A DNA stretch of 64,000 nt, taken from assembly GCF_015461805.1 (NCBI RefSeq), contig NZ_JACVZE010000001.1, positions 744,001 through 808,000 of the forward strand, written 5' to 3'. Each line of letters starts with the position of its first letter. Position 1 is the stretch's first letter. The translations under genes and the position numbers were made by a program. Positions 44,857-53,808 of this stretch are shown piece by piece. Below the pieces are notes generated by a model, which was not told where the DNA came from, did not search any database, and was given only the letters and a program-made list of their open reading frames with translations. The stretch comes from Pseudomonas pisciculturae (GTDB lineage: Bacteria > Pseudomonadota > Gammaproteobacteria > Pseudomonadales > Pseudomonadaceae).

Positions 44857-45228
44857 ATGTATCGACGACTGCTGCTCAGTGTTTTACTCGGTCTGACCCT
44901 TTCCGCTTGCGTGCCCTACTATGATGGAGGCCAAAGCTACTATCGATCCGAGGTCTATACCTCTCCGGCGCCGGCGTACTACTACGGCGGCGGCACGGCG
45001 TATCAATACCGCCGCGATTACTACCCGGCACCGCGCTACTACGCGCCTCAGCCGCGTTACTACTCGGCGCCGCGCTATTATCAGCCGGCACCCCGTTACT
45101 ATCCGGCCGGACCTCGTGCCGGATACCGTCCGTATCCGAACCAGGGCTGGGGGGATCACGGCGGGAATGGCGGTCGTGGGCACGGTCGCGGTTCTGATCA
45201 TGGAGGTGGCCGCGGCGGTCACCGTTGA
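44857..45228 (+). CDS. Tyr/Pro/Gly-rich low-complexity lipoprotein
   Basis: 123 residues. Signal with lipobox LTLSAC18VP, then about seven imperfect repeats of P-x-(P)-R-Y-Y (PAPRYYAPQPRYYSAPRYY...) over residues 55-85, then a tail of Gly, His and Arg (GGNGGRGHGRGSDHGGGRGGHR). RBS AGGAGG. Probably anchored in the outer membrane with a flexible, cation- or metal-binding end; no function known. Own terminator follows. Confidence 0.8.
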   Translation: MYRRLLLSVLLGLTLSACVPYYDGGQSYYRSEVYTSPAPAYYYGGGTAYQYRRDYYPAPRYYAPQPRYYSAPRYYQPAPRYYPAGPRAGYRPYPNQGWGDHGGNGGRGHGRGSDHGGGRGGHR

Positions 45229-45242
45229 CGGGCCTGAACGGC

Positions 45243-45269
45243 AAGCGGCGCATGATGCGCCGCTTTTTT
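45243..45269 (+). terminator. Rho-independent terminator
   Basis: AAGCGGCGCATGATGCGCCGCTTTTTT: 9-11 bp stem, 4-base loop, six T, 15 bases after the lipoprotein stop. Confidence 0.88.
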
Positions 45270-45282
45270 GCGGGCAAACACT

Positions 45283-46398
45283 TCAGTAGTCGGATAAATC
45301 CGCCAGTGGGTGCCGACCCTCCCACGCCTTGTGGAAGTGCGCTTGCACCACCGCTTGTGGCACAGTGTTGATGTCGGGCCAATGCCAGTGCGGCGTCTGG
45401 TCCTTGTCGATCAAGCGTGCGCGCACCCCTTCGCTGAACTCGGGATGGCAGCAGCAGTTGAGACTTAGGGTGTATTCCATCTGGAACACTTGGGCCAGGG
45501 ACAGATGGCGTGCACGCTGAATCTGCTCCCACACCAGATGAGCCGTCAGCGGGCAGCCTTCGCTCAGGGTTTTGCCGGCACGGCTGAGCAGCGGGTCACT
45601 GTGATCACGCAGTTGGCTCAAGGCGCGCCAGGCACTGCGCACATCGCCCACGTCCAACCATTCATCGATCTGCGCGCGGCGCGGTAGCCACTGCGCTTCG
45701 GGCTGCTGGTCGATGGCTTCCTGGGCCAGGGCTTTGAACAGGCTGTTGAGCTGTATCTCGGTCTGTTCTTGCCAGTTCAGTTGCAGCAGGCCATCGAGCA
45801 GTTCGTCCTGTTGGTCGTCGCGCAGGAAGCGGTCGGCCAGGCCCAGGTCCAGCGCGTCACGCCCATTGATATGGGCACCGGTAAGGCCCAGAAATAAACC
45901 GAGCTTGCCGGGCAGGCGCGACAGGAACCAACTGGCGCCGACATCCGGATACAGGCCAATGCTGATCTCGGGCATGGCCAAGCGGCTGCTCGGCGTCACG
46001 ATGCGCACCGCCGCACTTTGCAAAAGGCCCATGCCGCCCCCCAGCACGTAGCCATGGCCCCAGCAGATCAGCGGCTTGGGGTAGGTGTGCAGGCGGTAGT
46101 CCAGGCGGTATTCCGCAGCAAAAAACTGTGCGGCCAGGTCGGGCACGACACCCGGCTGCTCAAGGCACGCGATGGCCAGGCTGCGTACCTCGCCGCCGAC
46201 GCAAAAAGCCTTGGGGCCGTTGCCGCGCAACAGTACGCAAACGATGTTCGGGTCTTTGGCCCAGGCGTCCAGGCGTTCGCCCAGGGCCAGGATCATCGGC
46301 AAGGAGAGGGCGTTGAGGGACTTTTCAGCGTCGAGGCTGGCGATGCCGATGCGGGCACCGTCGCTGCCGGTCAGCTCTTCGAAGTGCAGGTTCATCAT
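45283..46398 (-). CDS. 3-hydroxyisobutyryl-CoA hydrolase-type crotonase
   Basis: 371 residues of the enoyl-CoA hydratase/isomerase fold, at the length typical of 3-hydroxyisobutyryl-CoA hydrolases (valine catabolism). Features: GNGPKAFCVGGEVRSLA, CWGHGYVLGGGMGLLQSAAVRI (oxyanion hole), MPEISIGLYPDVGASWFLSRLPG with the Glu and Asp of the HIBCH active site, and a long C-terminal part ending HPLADLSDY. Single gene divergent from ung. Confidence 0.87.
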   Translation of the reverse strand: MMNLHFEELTGSDGARIGIASLDAEKSLNALSLPMILALGERLDAWAKDPNIVCVLLRGNGPKAFCVGGEVRSLAIACLEQPGVVPDLAAQFFAAEYRLDYRLHTYPKPLICWGHGYVLGGGMGLLQSAAVRIVTPSSRLAMPEISIGLYPDVGASWFLSRLPGKLGLFLGLTGAHINGRDALDLGLADRFLRDDQQDELLDGLLQLNWQEQTEIQLNSLFKALAQEAIDQQPEAQWLPRRAQIDEWLDVGDVRSAWRALSQLRDHSDPLLSRAGKTLSEGCPLTAHLVWEQIQRARHLSLAQVFQMEYTLSLNCCCHPEFSEGVRARLIDKDQTPHWHWPDINTVPQAVVQAHFHKAWEGRHPLADLSDY

Positions 46399-46531
46399 GA
46401 CCTCATTCGGGGGAGTGAGAGATCAGTATGATCTCTTGGTAGGAAAGTGCCGGATGTGTGTCAGATCAATTGACAAGCGGGGTTGGCTTTCCTAGGGTTC
46501 GCGTCATTCTTTTTTACAAGACCATTGAACC

Positions 46532-47224
46532 ATGACCGAAGACGACCGTATCAAACTCGAACCCAGCTGGAAACATGCCCTGCGGGATGAGTTCGAGCAG
46601 CCGTACATGGCCCAATTGCGCGAGTTCCTGCGTCAGGAACATGCGGCCGGTAAAGAGATCTACCCGCCTGGCCCGCTGATTTTCAACGCGCTCAACTCAA
46701 CGCCGCTGGACAAGGTCAAGGTGGTGATCCTCGGCCAAGACCCTTACCACGGCCCAGGGCAAGCCCACGGCCTATGCTTCTCGGTGCAGCCGGGCGTGCC
46801 GGCGCCGCCATCGCTGGTCAACATCTACAAAGAACTCAAGCGCGACCTGAACATCGACATCCCCAACCACGGCTACCTGCAAAGTTGGGCCGACCAAGGC
46901 GTGCTGATGCTCAACACCACGATGACAGTCGAGCGCGCCAATGCCAACGCCCACGCGGGCAAGGGCTGGCAGTTCTTTACTGATCGGATTATCGAAGTGG
47001 TCAGCGAGCATCAGCCGCACTTGGTATTTTTGCTGTGGGGCGCGCATGCCCAAGGCAAGCAGAAGCTGATTGATGCCACCAAGCACCTGGTGCTGACCTC
47101 GGTGCATCCGTCGCCGTTGTCGGCGTATCGGGGGTTCTTGGGCTGCGGGCATTTCAGCCGCACCAACAAGTTTCTTGAGCAGAATGGCGAGACGCCGATT
47201 GAGTGGCGGTTGCCGCCACTCTAA
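46532..47224 (+). CDS. ung: Uracil-DNA glycosylase (family 1)
   Basis: Removes uracil from DNA. 230 residues with the water-activating loop [22 protein letters not shown] (Asp70), [19 protein letters not shown] and the DNA-intercalation loop [21 protein letters not shown]. Complete and of standard length. Followed by a REP pair. Confidence 0.95.
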   Translation: MTEDDRIKLEPSWKHALRDEFEQPYMAQLREFLRQEHAAGKEIYPPGPLIFNALNSTPLDKVKVVILGQDPYHGPGQAHGLCFSVQPGVPAPPSLVNIYKELKRDLNIDIPNHGYLQSWADQGVLMLNTTMTVERANANAHAGKGWQFFTDRIIEVVSEHQPHLVFLLWGAHAQGKQKLIDATKHLVLTSVHPSPLSAYRGFLGCGHFSRTNKFLEQNGETPIEWRLPPL

Positions 47225-47239
47225 TGCCCAATGCATTAC

Positions 47240-47333
47240 AAATGTGCGAGGGGGCTTGCTCCCGATTGCGGTGTGTCTGTCACTCATTGATTGACTGACA
47301 CACTGCAATCGGGAGCAAGCCCCCTCCCACATT
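47240..47333. repeat. REP pair (class GTGGGAGGGGGCTTGC)
   Basis: Left arm ATGTGCGAGGGGGCTTGCTC (one change) and right arm GAGCAAGCCCCCTCCCACAT, inner arms CCCGATTGCGGTGTGTC and its complement. Between ung and the convergent AbrB-like gene. Confidence 0.9.
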
Positions 47334-47350
47334 TTGAACAGTGTTCGGCG

Positions 47351-48388
47351 TCAGATCTTGTCGGGCTGGCTATTCCAGCGTCTGAACAACGGCTCTGCCA
47401 AAAACAGCACAAACAACAAACGCATCACCTGCATCGCCGTCACCAGCGGCACCGACAGTTGCAAGGTCTCCGCCGTCAAACTCATCTCGGCAATCCCGCC
47501 GGGCATCATGCCCAGCGTCAGCGAGCGCAGGTCCAGATGGGTCAGGGCGCTCAAACCCACCGCCGCCAATGTGGCCAGCGCCATGGTCAAGGCCGTGCCC
47601 ACCAAGGTACGGGCCATAAACGAAGGCGCACGGCGAAAGAACTGTCGGTTGAAGTGACACCCCAGCCCGCTGCCGATCAACCATTGGCCAATCTGGCTGC
47701 CGCCATCGGGCAAGCCGATATGCAAATCCCACACAACACTGGCGGTTGCACTGACCAACAGCGGCCCAAACAGCCACGGGTTTGGCTGGCGCAAACGCTG
47801 CCAACCCCAAGCCACCAACGCGCCTATCGGAAACAACGCGAACAGCCAAGGCCAACTCACCGGCGCCGGATGAAACTGCGGTGCGCCGCCGTCAAGCAGG
47901 TACTTGAAGATCGCTGGCACACACAGCACCACCACCAACACCCGCAAACTCTGCCCCGCCGCGACACGGCTAAGCACCGCGCCGTTACGTGCACCGAGGT
48001 TGACCATCTCACCGGAACCGCCCGGCATGCTGGAGAAAAACGCCGTGGCACGGTCTTCACCGCTGCGGCGCATCAACCACACGCCCACCACGCTCGACAG
48101 GCTGGTGACCAGCGCGCCAAAGAAGATCAGCCCGAAGTGACTCATCACCTGCTCGATCACCACCGGGGTGAAGTGCAGCCCGATACCTATCCCGACCACC
48201 CATTGGCCGCATTTGCGCCCTCCGGGTATTTCGGCCAACTGCCACGGCGTGAGGCAGCGCACCAGGATGATCGCCAGCAACGAGCCGACCATGTACGGCA
48301 AAGGCCAGCCGACGAGGCTGGCCAGGTAACCGCCGGCCAAGCCGACCAGCGGTGTTGCCCACCATTGTTTAAAGGTGACCTCAGACAT
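47351..48388 (-). CDS. AbrB-family membrane protein (putative ammonia-monooxygenase-like regulator)
   Basis: 345 residues with about 10 hydrophobic helices in two AbrB duplications, each with the SMPGG motif (FFSSMPGGSGEM; GMMPGGIAEMSLTA). Such proteins are transporters or regulators of uncertain role and often sit beside tricarboxylate transporters. The ATG at 48388 overlaps the end of tctA by 8 bases, so it is the last gene of the tct operon here. Function unknown. Confidence 0.85.
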   Translation of the reverse strand: MSEVTFKQWWATPLVGLAGGYLASLVGWPLPYMVGSLLAIILVRCLTPWQLAEIPGGRKCGQWVVGIGIGLHFTPVVIEQVMSHFGLIFFGALVTSLSSVVGVWLMRRSGEDRATAFFSSMPGGSGEMVNLGARNGAVLSRVAAGQSLRVLVVVLCVPAIFKYLLDGGAPQFHPAPVSWPWLFALFPIGALVAWGWQRLRQPNPWLFGPLLVSATASVVWDLHIGLPDGGSQIGQWLIGSGLGCHFNRQFFRRAPSFMARTLVGTALTMALATLAAVGLSALTHLDLRSLTLGMMPGGIAEMSLTAETLQLSVPLVTAMQVMRLLFVLFLAEPLFRRWNSQPDKI

Positions 48389-49895
48389 CGGCCACGGCAC
48401 GACGCTGCTGGGCACGTTTACGGTAGATACGCACCAGCGGGAACATCAGCATCAGCGCGGTCAGCACCCACACCCCAAAGGTGATTGGGCTCGACCAGAG
48501 GATGTCCAGCGCACCGTTGGAGATCGACAGCGCACGGCGCAGGTTCTGCTCCATCAAACCGCCGAGAATAAAGCCCAGCAGCACCGGCGAGAGGGGGAAG
48601 TCGAGCTTGCGCAGGATGTAACCGAAGATGCCGATGCCCACCATCAGGAACAGGTCGAAGGTGGTGGCGTGAACCGCGTATACACCAATCGCAGTGATGA
48701 TGGCGATCACTGGCACCAGCGCCCAGTTCGGCACGGCGAGGATGCGGGTAAAGATGCGGATCATCGGGATGTTGAGGATCACCAGCATGATGTTGGCGAT
48801 AAACAACGAAGCGATCAGGCCCCAGACGATGTCCGGTTGCTGTTGGAACAGCAGCGGGCCAGGGGTGATGTTGTACAGCGACAGCGCGCCGATCATCACC
48901 GCCGTGGTGCCCGAGCCGGGTACGCCGAGGGTCAGCATGGGCACCAGGGCACCACAAGCAGACGCGCCGATCGCAGTTTCTGGTGCAGCCAGGCCACGCA
49001 TGTCGCCTTGGCCGAACTTGCCGCTGGCACCGGCCAGGCGTTTTTCGGTCATGTAGGCAACGGCCGAGGCCAACGTGGCGCCTGCACCTGGCAATACGCC
49101 CATGATGAAACCCAGCAGGCCGCAACGGATGTTAACTACAAAGACGGAGGACGCTTCCTTCAGGTTGAACATCATGCGTCCGGTAGCTTTTACGGCTTCC
49201 TGGCCACGGTGGGTTTTTTCCAGCAGCAACAGGATTTCGCTGATGGAGAACAGCCCCAGCACCAACACCACGAACTGGATGCCGTCGGTAAGGTGGATAT
49301 TGTCGCCAGTGAAGCGGTAAACCCCGCTGTTGGCATCGATGCCAACTGCTGACAGGAACAGGCCGATCAGCGCCGCCACAAACGTCTTCAGCGGCTTGTC
49401 ACCGGCCATGCCGCCCAGGCACACAATCGCAAACACCATCAGTACGAAATATTCCGCCGGGCCGAAGGCAATTGCCCATTTGGCCAATAGGGGCGCAAAC
49501 AGCACCATGCCGCAGGTGGCGATAAACGCACCGATGAACGAACTCCATGCCGACAACGACAGCGCCACGCCGGCCAGGCCTTTGCGGGCCATTGGGTAGC
49601 CGTCGAGGGTGGTCATTACGGTGGAGGCTTCGCCTGGGATGTTGAGCAGGATCGAGCTGATACGGCCGCCGTATTCGCAGCCCAGGTACACCGCTGCCAG
49701 CAGGATCAGCGCCGATTCCGGCGGCAGGCCCAGGGCGAATGCGATGGGGATCAACAACGCCACGCCGTTGATCGGGCCCAGGCCCGGCAGCAGGCCGACC
49801 ACGGTGCCGATCAAGGTGCCGCACAGCGCGGTCACCAGGTTGTAAGGGCTCAGCGCGACGCCGAAGCCTTGGCCCAAATAGCCAAAAGTATCCAT
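48381..49895 (-). CDS. tctA: Tripartite tricarboxylate transporter large permease TctA
   Basis: 504-residue, about 12-TM transporter subunit that uses the proton or sodium gradient to import citrate or related tricarboxylates. Signatures: VVGLLPGLGPINGVALLIPI, CEYGGRISSILLNIPGEASTV and MGVLPGAGATLASAVAYMTEK (the two PGxG... motifs). The ATG at 49895 has GGAG 6-8 bases upstream and starts one base after the tctB stop. Ends overlapping the AbrB-like gene. Confidence 0.93.
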   Translation of the reverse strand: MDTFGYLGQGFGVALSPYNLVTALCGTLIGTVVGLLPGLGPINGVALLIPIAFALGLPPESALILLAAVYLGCEYGGRISSILLNIPGEASTVMTTLDGYPMARKGLAGVALSLSAWSSFIGAFIATCGMVLFAPLLAKWAIAFGPAEYFVLMVFAIVCLGGMAGDKPLKTFVAALIGLFLSAVGIDANSGVYRFTGDNIHLTDGIQFVVLVLGLFSISEILLLLEKTHRGQEAVKATGRMMFNLKEASSVFVVNIRCGLLGFIMGVLPGAGATLASAVAYMTEKRLAGASGKFGQGDMRGLAAPETAIGASACGALVPMLTLGVPGSGTTAVMIGALSLYNITPGPLLFQQQPDIVWGLIASLFIANIMLVILNIPMIRIFTRILAVPNWALVPVIAIITAIGVYAVHATTFDLFLMVGIGIFGYILRKLDFPLSPVLLGFILGGLMEQNLRRALSISNGALDILWSSPITFGVWVLTALMLMFPLVRIYRKRAQQRRAVADV

Positions 49896-49896
49896 A

Positions 49897-50355
49897 TCAG
49901 TTCTCCAGAACGTCGAGCAGGCCAAGGGGCAACGGCACATCCATGGCTTTATCGAACAGCAGATAAAGGCCGATGGCCATGAGGCTGACGATCACCACGC
50001 TCGGCAACCAGCGGCCGCCATACAGGCGTGCCATGGGGATGCCGATCAACATGCTGCTGAGGATGAAACCCAGAGGTTCGAAGGTGCCGGCGAACACGAT
50101 CAGCAGGCCGACGCAAATGCCGATCTTGATCAGGGTTTCGCGGTCTAGCGCGGGTTCTTCTTCAGTGTGCTTGGTCGGCTGTGGGCGAATGATCATGTAG
50201 ATCAAGCCCAGGCTCATCAGCCCGAGCATCAACAGCGGGTAGGCCCGTGGCCCCACCGGTTCGTAGGAAAATGCAGCCTGATACGGCCACGCCATCAGCG
50301 CGAGGCCGGCGCAGACCAGCAGCATGATGCTGGCGAAAATGCGTTGTAAAAGCAT
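49897..50355 (-). CDS. tctB: Tripartite tricarboxylate transporter small permease TctB
   Basis: 152 residues and four hydrophobic helices (MLLQRIFASIMLLVCAGLALMA; LIKIGICVGLLIVFAGTFEPLGF). Partner of TctA in the membrane. AGGA precedes the ATG. It is separated from tctC by 235 bases filled with nested REP repeats, which is unusual for an operon. Confidence 0.9.
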   Translation of the reverse strand: MLLQRIFASIMLLVCAGLALMAWPYQAAFSYEPVGPRAYPLLMLGLMSLGLIYMIIRPQPTKHTEEEPALDRETLIKIGICVGLLIVFAGTFEPLGFILSSMLIGIPMARLYGGRWLPSVVIVSLMAIGLYLLFDKAMDVPLPLGLLDVLEN

Positions 50356-50376
50356 AGGAAACTCCTAGGCCGCTTT

Positions 50377-50582
50377 TGTGGGAGCGGGCAAGCCCGAATG
50401 CCAGTCAATCAAGGGCGAGCGCAGTACCTGTGGCGAGGGAGCTTGCTCCCGCTGGACTGCGTAGCAGGCCCATTGTTGGGGCCGCTTCGCGACCCAGCGG
50501 GAGCAAGCTCCCTCGCCACAGGTTACTGTTGACTCTTTCTAGTTCTTAACTGACTGGCATTTGGGCACGCCTGCTCCCACAG
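50377..50582. repeat. Nested REP pairs between tctC and tctB
   Basis: Outer pair: TGTGGGAGCGGGCAAGCCCG...AATGCCAGTCA (50377-50406) and its complement TGACTGGCATT...CTGCTCCCACA (50551-50582). Inner pair: CCTGTGGCGAGGGAGCTTGC (50427) and the inverse ending at 50522. The inner pair is of another class (TGTGGCGAGGGAGC) and sits inside the loop of the outer one, as if inserted. It could form a large hairpin in the tctCBA message. Confidence 0.85.
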
Positions 50583-50590
50583 AGGGGCGA

Positions 50591-51574
50591 TTACTGGATC
50601 AGGCCAAACTCTTTGGCCAGCACTTTGTAGTCAGCCACTTGTTTCTTCACGTAGGTGTCCAGCTCCGGGCCGGTCATGGCAAACGGGAACAGCTCGCGCT
50701 GGTCACGCAGCTTGGCGAACTCGTCGGAGGCCAGCAGTTTGTCGAAGGCTTCTTTCCACCAGGCGTAGTCGGCATCGCTGACTTTTGGCCCGAGGTAGAA
50801 ACCACGCACCACTGGCCAGACGATGTCGTAGCCTTGCTCTTTGGCGGTCGGAATGTTCTTCATTTCCGGCTCGTCCAGGCGCTCTTCGGAGAACACCGCC
50901 AGCAGGCGCATGTCACCGCTCAGGATGTGCGGCATGGAGTCGGAGATGTCGGTGCTGCCCACTTGGATGTGACCGCCAAGCAAGGCCGTGGCGATTTCGC
51001 CGCCGCCTTCGAGGGCCACGTAACGCAGCTCACGCGGGTTGATCCCGGCGGCCTTGGCGATCAACGCGGTTTGCATCCAGTCCTGGCTGCCGACGGTGCC
51101 GCCGGAACCGATGACCACGCTGCCCGGATCTTTCTTCAGGGCTTTGACGAGATCATCGAGGGTCTTGTAGGGCGAATCGGCTTTCACCGCGATGGCACCG
51201 TAGCTGGTACCCACCGCTGCCAACCAGCGCACGGCGCTTTCATCGAAGCGGCCGAACTTACCTTGGGCCAGGTTCAACAGCGAGCCGCTGGACCACGCTA
51301 CCAGGGTGCCAGCGTCTGCCGGGCGCTGGGCGACCACGGCGTTGTAGGCCACCGCGCCGACGCCGCCGGGCATGTAGGTCACACGCATTGGTTTGCTCAG
51401 CAGCTTCTCGTTCACCAGCGCGCTCTGCGCCAGTTTGCAGGTCAGGTCAAAACCACCGCCGGGGGAGGCTGGTGCGATGCATTCCGGGCGCTTGGGTTCG
51501 TCGGCGGCCAGCAGTTGGCCGGCGAACAGCATGCAGCCGGCGGCGAGGGCCAATTTACGCAGTGAGAGGGTCAT
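50591..51574 (-). CDS. tctC: Tripartite tricarboxylate transporter substrate-binding protein TctC
   Basis: 327-residue periplasmic binding protein. Signal peptide MTLSLRKLALAAGCMLFAGQLLA; mature domain with CIAPASPGGGFDLTCKLAQ (ligand loop), MPGGVGAVAYN and GSGGTVGSQDWMQT typical of the Bug/TctC family. Order tctC-tctB-tctA is the usual operon order. Message start region carries a Crc/Hfq-type motif (51587-51597). Ligand probably citrate or another tricarboxylate. Confidence 0.92.
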   Translation of the reverse strand: MTLSLRKLALAAGCMLFAGQLLAADEPKRPECIAPASPGGGFDLTCKLAQSALVNEKLLSKPMRVTYMPGGVGAVAYNAVVAQRPADAGTLVAWSSGSLLNLAQGKFGRFDESAVRWLAAVGTSYGAIAVKADSPYKTLDDLVKALKKDPGSVVIGSGGTVGSQDWMQTALIAKAAGINPRELRYVALEGGGEIATALLGGHIQVGSTDISDSMPHILSGDMRLLAVFSEERLDEPEMKNIPTAKEQGYDIVWPVVRGFYLGPKVSDADYAWWKEAFDKLLASDEFAKLRDQRELFPFAMTGPELDTYVKKQVADYKVLAKEFGLIQ

Positions 51575-51586
51575 GTGTTATCTCCG

Positions 51587-51597
51587 TCTTTGTTGTT
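51587..51597 (-). promoter_or_regulatory. Crc/Hfq-type CA motif before tctC
   Basis: Minus strand AACAACAAAGA directly upstream of the GGAGA ribosome binding site of tctC; agrees with AANAANAA. Such motifs let Hfq with Crc block translation when better carbon sources are present. Confidence 0.55.
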
Positions 51598-51608
51598 ATA
51601 AGTGGCGA

Positions 51609-52901
51609 CTACCAAAGAGCAATGCTGTAACTCACCAGCAAGCGCATTTCATCCGCATCACGGGCTGAATAATTGGAGCGGTACGTGGCATTACGCAGAC
51701 GCACGGCCACATCCTTGAACGTGCCGCTTTGCACCACGTACTTGATCTCGCTGTTGCGCTCCCACTCTTTGCCGGTGTCGCCGTTCTTGAGCTTGATATT
51801 GTCACCCGAGAGGTAACGGCTCATAAAACTCAAACCCGGAATACCCAGTTTGGCGAAGTCGTAGTCGTAGCGTGCCTGCCAGGAGCGTTCTTCGGCGCCG
51901 GCAAAGTCGTTGATCTGCACGAAGTTGACCAGGTACGGGTCGCTGCCATCCACATACGGGAACGCGCTGTCACCGGACATGTGCTGGTAACCGGCGCTGA
52001 GCTTATGGCCATTGAGGGCATAGCTGAACAGGCCGTTGAGGGAGGTGTTGTCGATCTTGCCGCCACGGGCTGAGCCGGTGTCATCACTGATGGCCAGGCG
52101 CAGGTCGGTGGCGAAGGTGCCGGGGCCCATCGGGCGGGCGGCCACCAGGCCGAGGAAGTGCTGGCGGTACACGTCGTCGAGCTGGGCGAAGTGATAGCTG
52201 CCGGTGATCTTGTCGGCGAACTTATAGTCGGCGCCGCCGAAGTTGAAGTGCTTGCCGGTGGCGCCGCTGAGGAAGCGGCTGTTTTTGTTGTTGAGGGCGA
52301 TGTCTTCGTAGTTGCTGTCGTCGCGGTCCTTGGCTTTGTCCAGGCGGCCACCGGTGAACACCAGGTTTTTGAATTCCTTGGAAGTGATCAGGCCACCGTT
52401 GAAGGTTTGCGGCAGGATGCGACCGTCGTTGGGCTTGAGGATTGGCAGCTCGGGAATCAGCGAACCGACTTTCAACTCGGTGGCAGAGATTTTCACTTTG
52501 CCGGTCAGGCCCAGCTTGGAGTACGAGTCGGCGGCGCGGCCATCGTCGTGGGTGGGCAGCAGGCCGGTGCCGGTGCGGTCGGGGCTGGAGTCGAGCTTGA
52601 CCCCGAGCATGCCCAGCGCATCCACGCCAAAACCGACGGTGCCATCGGTGTAGCCTGATTGCAGGTTGAGCATAAAGCCCTGGGCCCATTCGTCGCGCTT
52701 GGATTGCTGGGCGCTGGTGCCGTCGCGGAAGTCGCGGTTGAAGTACATGTTGCGGGTTTCCAGTGTCGCGCTACTGTCTTCGAAGAAGGCAGCCTGGCTA
52801 AGCGGCGAAAAGCCGGCAAGGGCAGTGGCACTGGCAAGGGCGGTCTGGGTAAGGCGGGAAAAACGTACAGGCGGGCAAGCCTGGGGCTGTGTCGACAGCA
52901 T
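51609..52901 (-). CDS. OprD-family outer-membrane porin (OpdH-like)
   Basis: 430-residue 18-strand porin. After the signal sequence it reads FFEDSSATLETRNMYFNRDFRD, the standard OprD opening, and ends DADEMRLLVSYSIALW with a C-terminal aromatic. P. aeruginosa OpdH, next to tctCBA/tctDE, takes up cis-aconitate and other tricarboxylates; the same neighbourhood here supports that assignment. 34 bases upstream of tctC on the same strand, so probably first gene of the opdH-tctCBA operon. A CA motif precedes its RBS. Confidence 0.9.
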   Translation of the reverse strand: MLSTQPQACPPVRFSRLTQTALASATALAGFSPLSQAAFFEDSSATLETRNMYFNRDFRDGTSAQQSKRDEWAQGFMLNLQSGYTDGTVGFGVDALGMLGVKLDSSPDRTGTGLLPTHDDGRAADSYSKLGLTGKVKISATELKVGSLIPELPILKPNDGRILPQTFNGGLITSKEFKNLVFTGGRLDKAKDRDDSNYEDIALNNKNSRFLSGATGKHFNFGGADYKFADKITGSYHFAQLDDVYRQHFLGLVAARPMGPGTFATDLRLAISDDTGSARGGKIDNTSLNGLFSYALNGHKLSAGYQHMSGDSAFPYVDGSDPYLVNFVQINDFAGAEERSWQARYDYDFAKLGIPGLSFMSRYLSGDNIKLKNGDTGKEWERNSEIKYVVQSGTFKDVAVRLRNATYRSNYSARDADEMRLLVSYSIALW

Positions 52902-52916
52902 CGTGGTGTACTCCGT

Positions 52917-52927
52917 TATTGTTCTTA
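52917..52927 (-). promoter_or_regulatory. Crc/Hfq-type CA motif before the porin gene
   Basis: Minus strand AAGAACAATAA, an exact fit to AANAANAAYAA, ending two bases before the GGAG ribosome binding site. Predicts catabolite repression of tricarboxylate uptake. The remaining 52928-53136 must hold the divergent porin and tctD promoters; no further motif is clear. Confidence 0.65.
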
Positions 52928-53136
52928 TTTTGGCGAAAACGCTTCGAGGCGTTTTTCGGGCGCGACGGCTCAGGTCGCTGGGCAGGCATGAGCTACCGTG
53001 TCTGGATGCTAAAGGGCGAAGCTTTCACTAACCTTTCAGCGGCCTTTCAATGTTTTCGGGCTTCACAGGGCAGGCCGCGCCTGTAAACTGCCCGGCAAAG
53101 TGTGGCGTTGACCACTCCTGAACGAGGTAGAAATCC

Positions 53137-53808
53137 ATGCGTGTCCTCCTGGTTGAAGACCATCTGCAGCTTGCCGAAAGTGTCGCCCAGGCGCTCAAGA
53201 GCACGGGTTTGACCGTCGACGTATTGCACGACGGCGTGGCGGCGGACCTGGCCTTGAGCAGTGAGGAGTACGCCGCCGCGATCCTCGATGTAGGGCTGCC
53301 GCGCATGGATGGTTTCGAGGTGCTTGCGCGTTTGAGGGCTCGTGGGAAAAATCTGCCGGTGCTGATGCTGACGGCGCGCAGCGATGTGAAAGACCGCGTG
53401 CATGGCCTGAATCTCGGTGCTGACGACTATCTGGCCAAACCGTTCGAGTTGACCGAGTTAGAAGCACGGGTCAAAGCGCTATTGCGCCGCAGTGTGTTGG
53501 GCGGCGAGCGCCAACAAACTTGCGGCGTTCTTGTTTATGACCTCGACACGCGGCGCTTCACGGTTGGCGGCGAGTTGATGACGTTGACCTCCCGCGAGCA
53601 AGCGGTGCTTGAGGCACTGATCGCCCGCCCGGGCCGGGTGATGAGCAAGGAGCAACTCGCTTCCCAGGTGTTTGGCCTGGACGAAGAAGCCAGCCCCGAT
53701 GCCATCGAAATCTACGTGCACCGCCTGCGCAAGAAACTCGACGGCCAGCCCATCGCCATCGTGACTTTCCGCGGCCTCGGCTACCTGCTGGAAGCCCGCG
53801 ATGCATAA
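53137..53808 (+). CDS. tctD: Two-component response regulator TctD
   Basis: 223 residues: receiver domain with phospho-acceptor Asp51 (AAILDVGLPRMDG) and Lys near 101 (YLAKPFELTE), then an OmpR-type winged helix (LTSREQAVLEALIARPGRVMSKEQL, DAIEIYVHRLRKKL). Divergent from opdH-tctCBA and overlapping tctE by 8 bases. In Salmonella and Pseudomonas TctD controls tricarboxylate transport genes. Confidence 0.92.
   Translation: MRVLLVEDHLQLAESVAQALKSTGLTVDVLHDGVAADLALSSEEYAAAILDVGLPRMDGFEVLARLRARGKNLPVLMLTARSDVKDRVHGLNLGADDYLAKPFELTELEARVKALLRRSVLGGERQQTCGVLVYDLDTRRFTVGGELMTLTSREQAVLEALIARPGRVMSKEQLASQVFGLDEEASPDAIEIYVHRLRKKLDGQPIAIVTFRGLGYLLEARDA

Noticed and set aside
47291..49352. Two long plus-strand frames over the AbrB-like gene and tctA
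   Set aside because: Antisense to clear membrane-protein genes; low-complexity His/Arg/Gln composition.
4960..50582. Repeated GTGGGAG... sequences as a CRISPR array
   Set aside because: They are scattered inverted pairs between genes, not direct repeats with regular spacers; typical REP elements.
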